23,898 bases of DNA from Xanthobacteraceae bacterium (GTDB taxonomy: Bacteria > Pseudomonadota > Alphaproteobacteria > Rhizobiales > Xanthobacteraceae). Positions within the stretch are counted from its first letter, which is position 1. Each line of letters starts with the position of its first letter. A program made the position numbers and the translations under genes. The notes under the pieces are model-generated. The model made no database searches, was not told the DNA's origin, and saw only the letters and a program-made list of their open reading frames with translations. Location: positions 1-23,898 of the forward strand of contig JASHQO010000077.1 in the NCBI GenBank assembly GCA_030039105.1, in the 5' to 3' direction. Below are positions 1 through 6,416 of the stretch, piece by piece.

Positions 1-283
1 CGTGGCGGAACACCCGCGACGGAAATACCGGAATGGCGACGAACGGGCTGTTACCGCGGCCGGCATGGGCGATGAACTCCGACGCCGACAGTTCCGACGC
101 ATCGAATTCCTGGCCGCCGATCATGCGGTCGAAAATCTGGCGGCCGGACGGAAACACCATGACATTGAGGTCGATGCCTTCGACCTGCACTTCGCCCGAG
201 CGCAGCGCGTCGATGCGGTCGTATTTGCAACTGGCATAGGTGAGCTTCAGCGGGACCATCTTGGACTCGTGGGTTGCCGTCAT
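1..283 (-). CDS. 4,5-dihydroxyphthalate decarboxylase-like / substrate-binding-like protein (5' part only)
   Basis: This is the first 94 codons of a gene that runs off the left edge; it starts at the ATG at 283-281. The translation opens with a few polar residues, then KLTYASCKYDRIDALRSG, then FDASELSASEFI and finally FVAIPVFPSRVFRH at the window edge. This order (a first strand with a Tyr/Asp pair, an 'EGIDLN' turn, an 'F..SE.S.SEF' helix and an 'FVAIPVFPSR.FRH' strand) is characteristic of the family annotated as 4,5-dihydroxyphthalate decarboxylase, which has the fold of periplasmic ligand-binding proteins. No signal peptide is visible, which favours a cytoplasmic enzyme. Many members of the family are annotated only by homology, so the reaction is uncertain. 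The gene is divergent from the ThDP-enzyme gene with only 38 bp between the starts. A Rieske phthalate-dioxygenase-type gene further along the window fits an aromatic-acid theme. Confidence 0.8.
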   Translation of the reverse strand, partial: MTATHESKMVPLKLTYASCKYDRIDALRSGEVQVEGIDLNVMVFPSGRQIFDRMIGGQEFDASELSASEFIAHAGRGNSPFVAIPVFPSRVFRH

Positions 284-321
284 TATTGTGTGCGGCCCAC
301 GCAGCGTCTAGGACATCTGCA

Positions 322-1983
322 ATGCGTCTCACCGGCGGCCAAGCCCTCGCACAGCAGCTCGTGCGCGAAGGCATTACGGATGTGTTCGGCATTCCCGGCG
401 TGCAGCTCGACTGGGCGGTCGACGGCCTGCGCCAGGTCGGCAATCAGGTCCGTTACGTGGTGCCGCGCCACGAACAGACTACGGCCTACATGGCCGACGG
501 CTACGCCCGCACCACGGGCAAGATCGGCACCTGCATGGTGGTGCCCGGCCCCGGCCTGCTCAACGCCATGGCGGGGCTGGCCACTGCTTACGCCTGCAAT
601 TCGCGGGTGCTGGCGATCGTCGGCAACATTCATTCCAGCGGCCTGGGCAAGGGCTGGGGCCTCCTGCACGAGGTGCGCAAGCAGTCGGAGATTCTCGGCA
701 CCGTCACCAAGTGGCAGGCGCAGGCGCGTTCGCCGAAGGAGATTCCGGGGCTTATCCGCGAAGCGGTGCGGCGGCTGCACTCCGGCCGGCCGCAGCCGGT
801 CGGCGTCGAGATCGCGTTCGACGTCCTGTCGGCGACGAACGATGACGTCGCGCTCGCGCAGCCCGATGCCAATGAAGACGGCCGTCTGCGCCCCGACGCC
901 AAGGCGGTCGAGCAGGCGGCAACGCTCCTTGCCGGCGCCAAGCTGCCGGTGATCTATGTCGGTGGCGGCGCGCTGGCGGCTCATGCCTCGGCGGCGCTCG
1001 CGATATTGGCCGAGAAGCTGCGGGCGCCGGTAGTGCTGAGCGAGAACGGCCGCGGCGCGCTGTCGGATCGTCATCCGCTGGCATTGACCGCGCTCGCCGG
1101 CCGCGCCGTGTTCGCCCACGCCGACGTGGCACTGATCGTCGGCAGCCGTTTCGCCGATACCCAGAACGGTTCACCGTCGTGGCTCGGCGATAAGCTGAAA
1201 TACATCTGGCTCAACGTCGACGCGCAAGCGTGGACCTCGCCGCGCCATGCCGATGTTGCGATCGAAGCCGACGCCGCGCTCGGCCTCGAAGCGCTCGCCG
1301 TAGCGCTGCCGCGGGCGCTGCCGGCGCGCGATCTCGATCTCGCCAAAGCGCGCGCCTGGGCCGAAGCGTTGCTGCAACGGAACGTCCCCGACCTGATGGG
1401 CTGGATTCACGCGCTGCGCTCGGTCCTTCCTGACGACGGCATTTTCGTCAACGAGCTGACCCAGGTCGGCTATCAGACGCGCTCCGGCTTTCCTGTCTAC
1501 GCGCCCGGTACCTACATCACGCCGGGCTATCAAGGCACGCTCGGCTACGGTTTTCCGACCGCGCTCGGCGCCGCTTACGGCAACCCCGGCCGCGCCGTGG
1601 TCTGCATCACCGGCGACGGCGGTTTTGGCTGGGGTCTGTCGGAATTGGCGACCGTCGGCAAATACGGACTCAAACCTGCCGTCGTCGTGTTCAACGACGG
1701 CCACTTCGGCAACGTGCGGCGCACGCAGGTCGAGGAGTTCGGCGGCGTGTTCGGCACCGATCTGCACAATCCGCATTTCGACCGGCTCGCCGCCGCCTTC
1801 GACATCGGCTATGCGCGCGTCGACGGGCCGGGCGATCTGGCGAAGGTGCTCAAACGCTCGCTCGGCGTGGCGCCGATCCTGATCGAAGCCCGCGTCGGCG
1901 ACCTGTCGTCGCCGTGGCCCTATATCCGGCTGCGCGGCGGCAAGCCGGGCGACGCGCCGCCCGATCCACGCCACCAAGCCTGA
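322..1983 (+). CDS. Thiamine-diphosphate-dependent enzyme (acetolactate synthase large-subunit / benzoylformate decarboxylase superfamily)
   Basis: The protein is 553 aa, normal for this superfamily. The start at 322 has AGGA 8 bases upstream; an earlier in-frame ATG at 274 lies inside the divergent gene and has no better site. An N-terminal Pyr domain (about 1-170) contains the conserved glutamate that activates ThDP (E51 in PRHEQTTAYMADGYAR). A central domain (about 190-330) has the usual 'LPVIYVGGGA' entry. The C-terminal PP domain carries the Mg-ThDP motif: GDG at 431-433 and the paired Asn at 458 in FNDGHFGN. ThDP enzymes of this group cleave or form bonds next to a carbonyl of 2-oxo acids; the sequence does not decide between a decarboxylase, a carboligase and an oxalyl-CoA-type lyase. 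No small regulatory subunit (IlvH) is nearby, so a biosynthetic acetolactate synthase is unlikely. It appears to be the first gene of an operon, 12 bp before the EutA-like gene. Confidence 0.9.
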   Translation: MRLTGGQALAQQLVREGITDVFGIPGVQLDWAVDGLRQVGNQVRYVVPRHEQTTAYMADGYARTTGKIGTCMVVPGPGLLNAMAGLATAYACNSRVLAIVGNIHSSGLGKGWGLLHEVRKQSEILGTVTKWQAQARSPKEIPGLIREAVRRLHSGRPQPVGVEIAFDVLSATNDDVALAQPDANEDGRLRPDAKAVEQAATLLAGAKLPVIYVGGGALAAHASAALAILAEKLRAPVVLSENGRGALSDRHPLALTALAGRAVFAHADVALIVGSRFADTQNGSPSWLGDKLKYIWLNVDAQAWTSPRHADVAIEADAALGLEALAVALPRALPARDLDLAKARAWAEALLQRNVPDLMGWIHALRSVLPDDGIFVNELTQVGYQTRSGFPVYAPGTYITPGYQGTLGYGFPTALGAAYGNPGRAVVCITGDGGFGWGLSELATVGKYGLKPAVVVFNDGHFGNVRRTQVEEFGGVFGTDLHNPHFDRLAAAFDIGYARVDGPGDLAKVLKRSLGVAPILIEARVGDLSSPWPYIRLRGGKPGDAPPDPRHQA

Positions 1984-1995
1984 CGCGCGCCGAAG

Positions 1996-3492
1996 ATGCA
2001 CGAGAGCGATTTTTCCCACGAGCACGTCGAGACCGCGGCCGAGCGCGCCGCGCTCGCGCGCACCATCTGGGACCAGGACAACGTCGCGTTCAAGACCGTC
2101 GGCATCGACGTCGGCAGCTCGACCTCGCATCTGCTCTTCGCCAAGGTGATGCTGCAGCGGCAGTCGCAGGGACTTTCGAGCCGCTTCGTCGTCGTCGGCC
2201 GCGAAATCGCGTGGCGCTCGCCGATTCTTTTGACGCCCTTCTTGCCCGACGGCACCATCGACGCGAACAAGCTCGGTGCGTTTTTCCAACGCTGTTACGC
2301 CGATGCCGGCTTGACGCAGAGCGAGATCGATTCCGGCGCCGTCATCCTCACCGGCGAAGCGATCAAGCGCAAGAATGCCCGCGCCATCGACGAGCTGTTC
2401 GCCGAACAGGCCGGCAAATTCGTCTGCGCCACGGCGGGCCACAAGCTCGAAAGCCGCCTTGCCGCCCACGGCTCGGGCGCGGTGGCGCTGTCGCAGGCGC
2501 GCGACACGTGCCTCCTCCACATCGACGTCGGCGGCGGCACCACCAAGCTGGCGTTGATCGATCGCGGCACGATCCTCGGTCTTTCTGCCTTTGCCGTCGG
2601 TGGCCGGTTGATTGCGCAGGACGCCGACGGCGCCTGGAGCCGCCACGATCACGCGGCGCAACTGGTCGCCGCCGATCTCGGCATGGAAATCTCGTCGGCA
2701 GCGCTTGCCGACGAAGCGGTCCGCCGCCGCATCGCTGAGCGCCTCGCCGAAGTGGCGGCCGACGCGATCGGCGGCAAATCCCTCGATGGGCTCGGCCAAT
2801 CGCTGATGCTGACGGAGCCGCTGCCGCGCATCGCGACGCCGACGGCGCTGACGTTCTCCGGCGGCGTCGCCGAATATATCTTCGGTCACGAGCAGGCGGA
2901 GTTCGGCGACATCGCCAAGCCGCTCGCGGGCGCGCTGGCGCGCGAGTTGAGCCGGCGCACCGGCCTGCCGCTGATCGATCCCGGCCAGCGCATCCGCGCC
3001 ACCGTTATCGGTGCCTCGCAATTCACTGTCCAGGTCAGCGGCAAGACCATCTACCTGCCGGATCCTTACGTGCTGCCGGTGCACAACGTTCCGGTGGTGC
3101 GCGTCAAGCTCGATGCGGCGGCCGATATCGACGCCGAACGGCTTAGCGCCGACATTCGCGCCGGTCTGGAGGAGATCGCAAGCCCGGAGCGGCTGGCGGT
3201 GGCTTTTGCCTGGCACGGCGACCCGGAGCACGCGCGGCTCAAGGCGGCCGGCGAAGGGCTCGTCCGCGCGCTCGCGCCACTCAAGGACGACATCAAGCTG
3301 CTGCTGCCGGTAATCGACGGCGACGTCGGCAAGACCTTCGGCCGGCTGCTGCATCGCGAGCTCAACTGGCCGGGGAAAATCGTCTCCATCGACGGCGTGG
3401 AGTTGCAGGAGCTCGATTACATCGACGTCGGCGAGTTGATCGCTCCGCCGGGCGTGGTGCCGGTGGTGATCAAGTCGCTGCTGTTCGCATGA
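1996..3492 (+). CDS. eutA: EutA-family reactivating factor (ethanolamine ammonia-lyase reactivase-like)
   Basis: The protein is 498 aa, close to the usual EutA length. It has the actin/Hsp70-type ATPase signatures: a first phosphate loop GIDVGSSTSHLLF with D38, a second phosphate loop HIDVGGGTTKLALID around 175-189, and an adenosine-side TFSGGVAEYIFG at about 286-297. The family segment 'ATVIGASQFTVQVSG' follows, then a 'VLPVHNVPVVRV' strand. In known systems EutA uses ATP to exchange damaged cobalamin for adenosylcobalamin on ethanolamine ammonia-lyase (EutBC). Neither EutB, EutC nor any other B12 enzyme is in the window, so the client is unknown; it could be encoded elsewhere or be a different protein. 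The start ATG at 1996 lies 12 bp after the ThDP gene and has only a poor ribosome site, suggesting translation coupled to the upstream gene. The symbol denotes family membership, not a proven role. Confidence 0.85.
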   Translation: MHESDFSHEHVETAAERAALARTIWDQDNVAFKTVGIDVGSSTSHLLFAKVMLQRQSQGLSSRFVVVGREIAWRSPILLTPFLPDGTIDANKLGAFFQRCYADAGLTQSEIDSGAVILTGEAIKRKNARAIDELFAEQAGKFVCATAGHKLESRLAAHGSGAVALSQARDTCLLHIDVGGGTTKLALIDRGTILGLSAFAVGGRLIAQDADGAWSRHDHAAQLVAADLGMEISSAALADEAVRRRIAERLAEVAADAIGGKSLDGLGQSLMLTEPLPRIATPTALTFSGGVAEYIFGHEQAEFGDIAKPLAGALARELSRRTGLPLIDPGQRIRATVIGASQFTVQVSGKTIYLPDPYVLPVHNVPVVRVKLDAAADIDAERLSADIRAGLEEIASPERLAVAFAWHGDPEHARLKAAGEGLVRALAPLKDDIKLLLPVIDGDVGKTFGRLLHRELNWPGKIVSIDGVELQELDYIDVGELIAPPGVVPVVIKSLLFA

Positions 3493-3493
3493 T

Positions 3494-3594
3494 GTCATGC
3501 CCCGCGCCGGCGGGCATCCAGTCATTGCTGCACCGCAAGTACATATCTCCAATGCTCCGGTTACCGGATCATCCGCCTTCGCGGATGATGACAG
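3494..3594. repeat. Composite palindromic element, left copy (families B+E)
   Basis: The spacer between the eutA-like gene and the bicupin is filled by two linked palindromes. The first half reads gtcatgcc(c)cgc...gcgggcatcca and forms a stem. The second half contains a perfect 8-bp stem with a 4-base loop (tcatccgc-cttc-gcggatga, 3569-3588). The same two halves occur in reverse order and opposite orientation at 6250-6352, so the two copies flank the bicupin-SBP-hydratase-SBP block. Confidence 0.8.
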
Positions 3595-3624
3595 CGTGTA
3601 TATGATGCGGGCAAACCGCCGCCC

Positions 3625-3630
3625 GGAGGA
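3625..3630 (+). promoter_or_regulatory. Ribosome binding site of the bicupin gene
   Basis: GGAGGA lies 4 bases before the ATG at 3635. It decides this start over in-frame upstream codons, which would translate the palindromic repeat. Confidence 0.7.
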
Positions 3631-3634
3631 ATAC

Positions 3635-4777
3635 ATGAACATCCGCGAAGTGCCGCAGCCGGCGCGCTACGGCATCGACCCATATCTCGATTGGCTCAAG
3701 GGCGAAGGCATTCCGGTCATCGAAGATTACGGCGTCTATCTGTTCGACGTCGCGACCGCGCCGTGGCCGCGCTGCGGCGTCAAGGGCGCCGCTGTGCATC
3801 TCAAGGGCCGCGGCGACTTCGCCAATATGTTCGTGCTCGACGTCGCGCCGGCCGGGTCGACGGCGCCGCAGCGTCATCTCTACGAAGAGGTGGTCTACGT
3901 GCTCGAAGGCCATGGCTCGACCCAGATCGAGCTCGCCGACGGCACCAGGCGCAGCTTCGAGTGGGGCGAGAAGAGCCTGTTCGCCATTCCGCTCAACGCC
4001 AGGCATCGGCACTTCAACGGCAGCGGCACCGAGCGCGCGCTGCTCGTCACGACGACGAACCTGCCGATGATGATGAACGTCTTTCACAACGAAGCCTTCG
4101 TGTTCGGCGCCGATTTCGATTTCTCCGAGCGCGCCGGCAAGGCTTCGTATTTCGCCGGCGAGGGCGATCTCATCACCGTGCGGCCCGGCAATCACATGTG
4201 GGAGACGAATTTCATCCCCGACCTCACCGCGGTCGAGCTCAAAACCTGGGGCGATCGCGGCGCCGGCGGCACGAACATCATGTTCGTGCTCGCCGACGGC
4301 ACTATGCACGCGCATATTTCGGAAATGCCGGTCGGCACCTACAAGAAAGCGCACCGCCACGGCCCGAGCTTCCACGTCATGTGCGTAATGGGGCAGGGCT
4401 TCTCGCTGCTCTGGTTCGAGCACGAGAAGGATTTTCGCCGCATCGACTGGAAGCACGGCATGGTGCTGGTGCCGATGGACCGCCAGTTCCACCAGCATTT
4501 CAACACCGGCCCCGCTCCGGCGCGCTATCTCGCCACTGCCGTCGGCGGCTTGCGCTATCCGACGACGCTGGCGAACCGCATTTCGCTCCTTGGCGCCGGC
4601 GGCGACGACCTGCCGGCGGTGTCGAAGAGCATCAAGGACGGCGGCGACCAGATCGAATACGAGGATCAGGATCCGCGCATCCATCGCATCTGGCTCGAGG
4701 ACATGCGCAAGAACGGCGCGCCGCCGAAGATGGAGAAGTTCATCCCGACGCCCGAGGACATGAAGGCGCCGGCATGA
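3635..4777 (+). CDS. Two-cupin protein of the 'ethanolamine ammonia-lyase-activating' type
   Basis: The protein is 380 aa with two beta-barrel cupin domains. The first (about 60-140) has HLYEEVVYVLEGHG with H81. The second (about 225-320) has AHRHGPSFHVMCVMGQGF with H240 and H242, and a late FHQHFNT with H286 and H288, so the second barrel keeps a likely metal site. The stretch VNVFHNEAFVF-like (here MNVFHNEAFVFGADFDF) and the HAHISEMPVGTYKKAHRHG signature match a family that databases often label as ethanolamine ammonia-lyase-activating. That label comes from gene neighbourhood and is not a demonstrated activity; a dioxygenase or isomerase role is equally possible. The start is fixed by the strong GGAGGA site. 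The stop overlaps the next start (ATGA at 4774-4777), so the downstream truncated SBP gene is translationally coupled to it. Confidence 0.85.
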   Translation: MNIREVPQPARYGIDPYLDWLKGEGIPVIEDYGVYLFDVATAPWPRCGVKGAAVHLKGRGDFANMFVLDVAPAGSTAPQRHLYEEVVYVLEGHGSTQIELADGTRRSFEWGEKSLFAIPLNARHRHFNGSGTERALLVTTTNLPMMMNVFHNEAFVFGADFDFSERAGKASYFAGEGDLITVRPGNHMWETNFIPDLTAVELKTWGDRGAGGTNIMFVLADGTMHAHISEMPVGTYKKAHRHGPSFHVMCVMGQGFSLLWFEHEKDFRRIDWKHGMVLVPMDRQFHQHFNTGPAPARYLATAVGGLRYPTTLANRISLLGAGGDDLPAVSKSIKDGGDQIEYEDQDPRIHRIWLEDMRKNGAPPKMEKFIPTPEDMKAPA

Positions 4778-5181
4778 TCCGCGTCCGTCATTGCGAGCGG
4801 AGCGAAGCAATCCACATCTCCTCCCCAACCTTCCCCCGCGGGCGGGGGAAGGAAGGGTGGAGGGATCGCTTCGTCGCTGCGCTCCTCGCAACGACGATAA
4901 TGGCGTTCGGCGCTTCAGCGGCTGCGGCCGCCGACGCGGCGTTGGTCGCAGCGGCGCCGCATCCCAACGCGGCGCGCCTGCTGCTGGATTTCCTGTTGTC
5001 CGAGGAGGGACAGAAAGTTTTTCAGCAGAACGACTATCTGCCCGCGCTGCCGAGCGCGCCGGCGATGGTCGCCGGCTTGCGGCCGAACGACGGCGGCTTC
5101 CAGGCCGTTTTTCTGCGGCCTGACGCGATTTACCGGCAATTGCCCGGTTGGCAGAAAGTGACGCAGGATTTGTTCCGATGA
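4774..5181 (+). pseudogene. ABC-type (iron(III)/AfuA-like) solute-binding protein with a large in-frame internal deletion
   Basis: This is a 135-residue open frame. Residues 1-32 are mostly translated repeat (RHCERSEAIH). A hydrophobic signal-like segment lies at about 33-54, ending in ASAAAAAD. From residue 57 to the end it matches the C-terminal end of type-2 periplasmic solute-binding proteins: APHPNAARLLLDFLLSEEGQ, then LPALPS, LRP..GGFQAVFL and LPGWQKVTQDLFR. Full members have about 330-350 residues, so roughly 200-250 residues of ligand-binding body are missing while the frame, the signal and the tail remain. It overlaps its neighbours by ATGA on both sides (4774-4777 and 5178-5181). 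It cannot bind ligand as a normal SBP and is most simply a decaying gene; its open frame may persist because it keeps ribosomes moving into the hydratase gene. An assembly collapse is the alternative. Confidence 0.75.
4787..4898. repeat. Nested palindromic element inside the 5' end of the first SBP remnant (families A and C)
   Basis: Imperfect inverted arms (cgtcattgcgagcggagcga at 4787-4806 onward, and its complement ending near 4898) enclose a second GC-rich hairpin. The inner hairpin has an 11-bp stem, ccttcccccgc / gcgggggaagg, at 4829-4852. The whole element is read in frame: the left arm encodes CERSEAIH and the right arm encodes RFVAALLATT, which forms part of the apparent signal-peptide core. 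There is no T-run after the hairpin. Confidence 0.8.
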
Positions 5182-5942
5182 GCAGCGGCATTGCGGTCGA
5201 GGTCTCGGCGCGCGGCATTGCGACGGTCACGCTCAACCGTCCCGAACGCTCCAACGCTTTCGATCAGGGCATGCTCAACGCGCTCGCCGCGCAATTTGCC
5301 GAGCGCGCAGCCGATGCGGCAACGCGCATCGTCGTGCTGCGCGGCGCCGGCAAGCATTTCTGCGGCGGTGCCGATCTGGTGGCGCGCGGCATGGCGCCCA
5401 CGCCGGCGGCCGGGCAGGTCTCGCTGGTGGACGCGCTCGCAGCGCTCGATCGGTTGCCGAAGCCGACGGTCGCCGTGGTGCATGGCGCGGCGGTCGGCGG
5501 CGGCGCGGCGCTCGTGGCGTGCTGCGATATCGCGCTGGCCACGGAAGCTGCGTTCTTCTCGATTCCAGAAGTCCGCGTCGGCATGCCGCCGCTTGGCGTC
5601 GCCCCGTTCCTGATCCGCGCCATGGGCCATCGCAACTTCCGCCGTTACGGCCTGTCGGGCGAGCGCTTCAGCGCGACCGAGGCCTTGCGCGTTCGCCTCG
5701 CCCATGAGGTCGTCGCCGCGGACAGGCTCGAGCAAAGGCTCGCCGAAATCACCGACGCTTTGCTGCACGCTGCGCCCGGCGCGGTGCGCGAGATGAAGGC
5801 GGCGATGGAGCACGATGCGGCGCCGAGCATCGATGCAGTCCTCGCCCGCCGCGCGTCGCACGGCCCGCCGCAGTCGCCGGAGGCAAGGGAAGGCGTCGCC
5901 GCGTTCAAGGAAAAGCGCAAGCCAGGCTGGTACCCGCGATGA
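5178..5942 (+). CDS. Enoyl-CoA hydratase/isomerase family protein (methylglutaconyl/carboxygeranoyl-CoA hydratase-like)
   Basis: The crotonase-fold protein is 254 aa. The first oxyanion-hole segment is FCGGADLVARG; the second is VHGAAVGGGAALVACCDIAL. The catalytic glutamate of IPEVRVGMPP (E131, equivalent to Glu164 of rat hydratase) is present. The other classical glutamate (Glu144, normally in GGGCEL) is replaced by alanine at about residue 111. This pattern and the following tail (FLIRAMGHRNFRRYGLSGERF) resemble hydratases for branched or carboxylated enoyl-CoAs such as LiuC/AtuE, rather than a classical short-chain hydratase. The start at 5178 is set by the ATGA overlap with the upstream remnant, and its stop overlaps the next start (5939-5942). 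It probably acts on the CoA ester made by the acyl-CoA synthetase encoded downstream; the substrate is unknown. Confidence 0.88.
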   Translation: MSSGIAVEVSARGIATVTLNRPERSNAFDQGMLNALAAQFAERAADAATRIVVLRGAGKHFCGGADLVARGMAPTPAAGQVSLVDALAALDRLPKPTVAVVHGAAVGGGAALVACCDIALATEAAFFSIPEVRVGMPPLGVAPFLIRAMGHRNFRRYGLSGERFSATEALRVRLAHEVVAADRLEQRLAEITDALLHAAPGAVREMKAAMEHDAAPSIDAVLARRASHGPPQSPEAREGVAAFKEKRKPGWYPR

Positions 5943-6226
5943 AATGCAAAGCTCTGCATCCGCCCACTCCCGCGCAGCCGGGAATCCAACCTGGGCCCCC
6001 GCTTTCGCGGGGACGAGCGAGAAACGCGGCCGCGCTCATTGTGTCGACCGTCCTGCTTATCGTTTCGTCTGGCGCGCAAGCCGCCGACGACGCGCTCTAC
6101 GCCGCGGCGAAGAAGGAAGGCCAAGTCGTCTGGTACACATCGCTGATCGTCAATCAAGCGGTGCGGCCGCTGGTCGAAGCCTTCAACGATCGCTGGGTGC
6201 AGGTCAAGAAGGAGCTGTTCAATTGA
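5939..6226 (+). pseudogene. Second solute-binding protein remnant: signal peptide and N-terminus with an internal deletion
   Basis: This is a 95-residue open frame. Residues 5-28 are translated palindromic repeat (PAQPGIQPGPPLSRGRAR). A normal signal peptide follows (about 29-48, ending SGAQA), then the mature N-terminus ALYAAAKKEGQVVWYTSL, VNQAVRPLVEAF, which is typical of iron(III)/AfuA-type solute-binding proteins. After residue 82 the sequence jumps to a short tail, RWVQVKKELFN, that looks like the C-terminal helix of such a protein, so about 230-250 residues are missing in frame. It starts inside the hydratase stop codon (ATGA, 5939-5942). It is the second internally deleted SBP in the same operon, and its deletion leaves mainly the N-terminal part whereas the first leaves mainly the C-terminal part. 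It is non-functional as a transporter component. Confidence 0.75.
5955..6027. repeat. Palindromic element in the 5' end of the second SBP remnant
   Basis: Two hairpins are present: tcccgcgcagccggga near 5968-5983, and a perfect ccccgc-tttc-gcgggg at 5997-6012. The element is translated in frame between the start codon and the signal peptide. Confidence 0.7.
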
Positions 6227-6249
6227 TGCAGCCGCACGTGGCACCCTCA

Positions 6250-6352
6250 CTGTCATCGTCCGCGACGGCGGACGATTCAGTAATCGCCGCCGCTTCGGTC
6301 CATGATTCGGTCTCGTTTGGCTACTGGATGCCCCGCATGCGCGCGGCATGAC
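6250..6352. repeat. Composite palindromic element, right copy (families E+B, inverted relative to 3494-3594)
   Basis: It begins with a perfect 9-bp stem and 4-base loop (atcgtccgc-gacg-gcggacgat, 6255-6276) and ends with ggatgcccc...gcggcatgac. Read on the minus strand it aligns with the element at 3494-3594 at both ends, including gtcatgcc, catccagt and gatgacag. The ATG at 6348 lies inside it, which argues against that codon as the start of the synthetase. Confidence 0.8.
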
Positions 6353-6404
6353 AGGCCGATATGTCCATTGCCCGTTCCAGCACATTGGCGTACCCCGCGT
6401 AACC

Positions 6405-6410
6405 GGAGAA
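6405..6410 (+). promoter_or_regulatory. Ribosome binding site deciding the GTG start of the acyl-CoA synthetase
   Basis: GGAGAA lies 6 bases before the GTG at 6417. No comparable site precedes the ATG at 6348. Confidence 0.6.
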
Positions 6411-6416
6411 TGCGAC

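Noticed and set aside
322..1983. Calling the ThDP enzyme acetolactate synthase (ilvB)
   Set aside because: The motifs fit the superfamily only. There is no ilvH/ilvN neighbour, and the operon is catabolic in character.
1171..3642. Very long minus-strand open frame (823 codons) opposite the ThDP and eutA-like genes
   Set aside because: The translation is low-complexity and rich in Arg/Asp/Gln with no recognisable domain; it is the antisense shadow of high-GC genes that show clear catalytic motifs on the plus strand.
4829..4852. Rho-independent terminator after the bicupin gene
   Set aside because: The 11-bp hairpin is strong, but it has no T-run, is nested in a repeat, and lies in an operon whose genes overlap on both sides.
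6348..6350. ATG as start of the acyl-CoA synthetase
   Set aside because: It lies inside a palindromic repeat with no ribosome site; the GTG at 6417 has GGAGAA 6 bases upstream and matches the family N-terminus.
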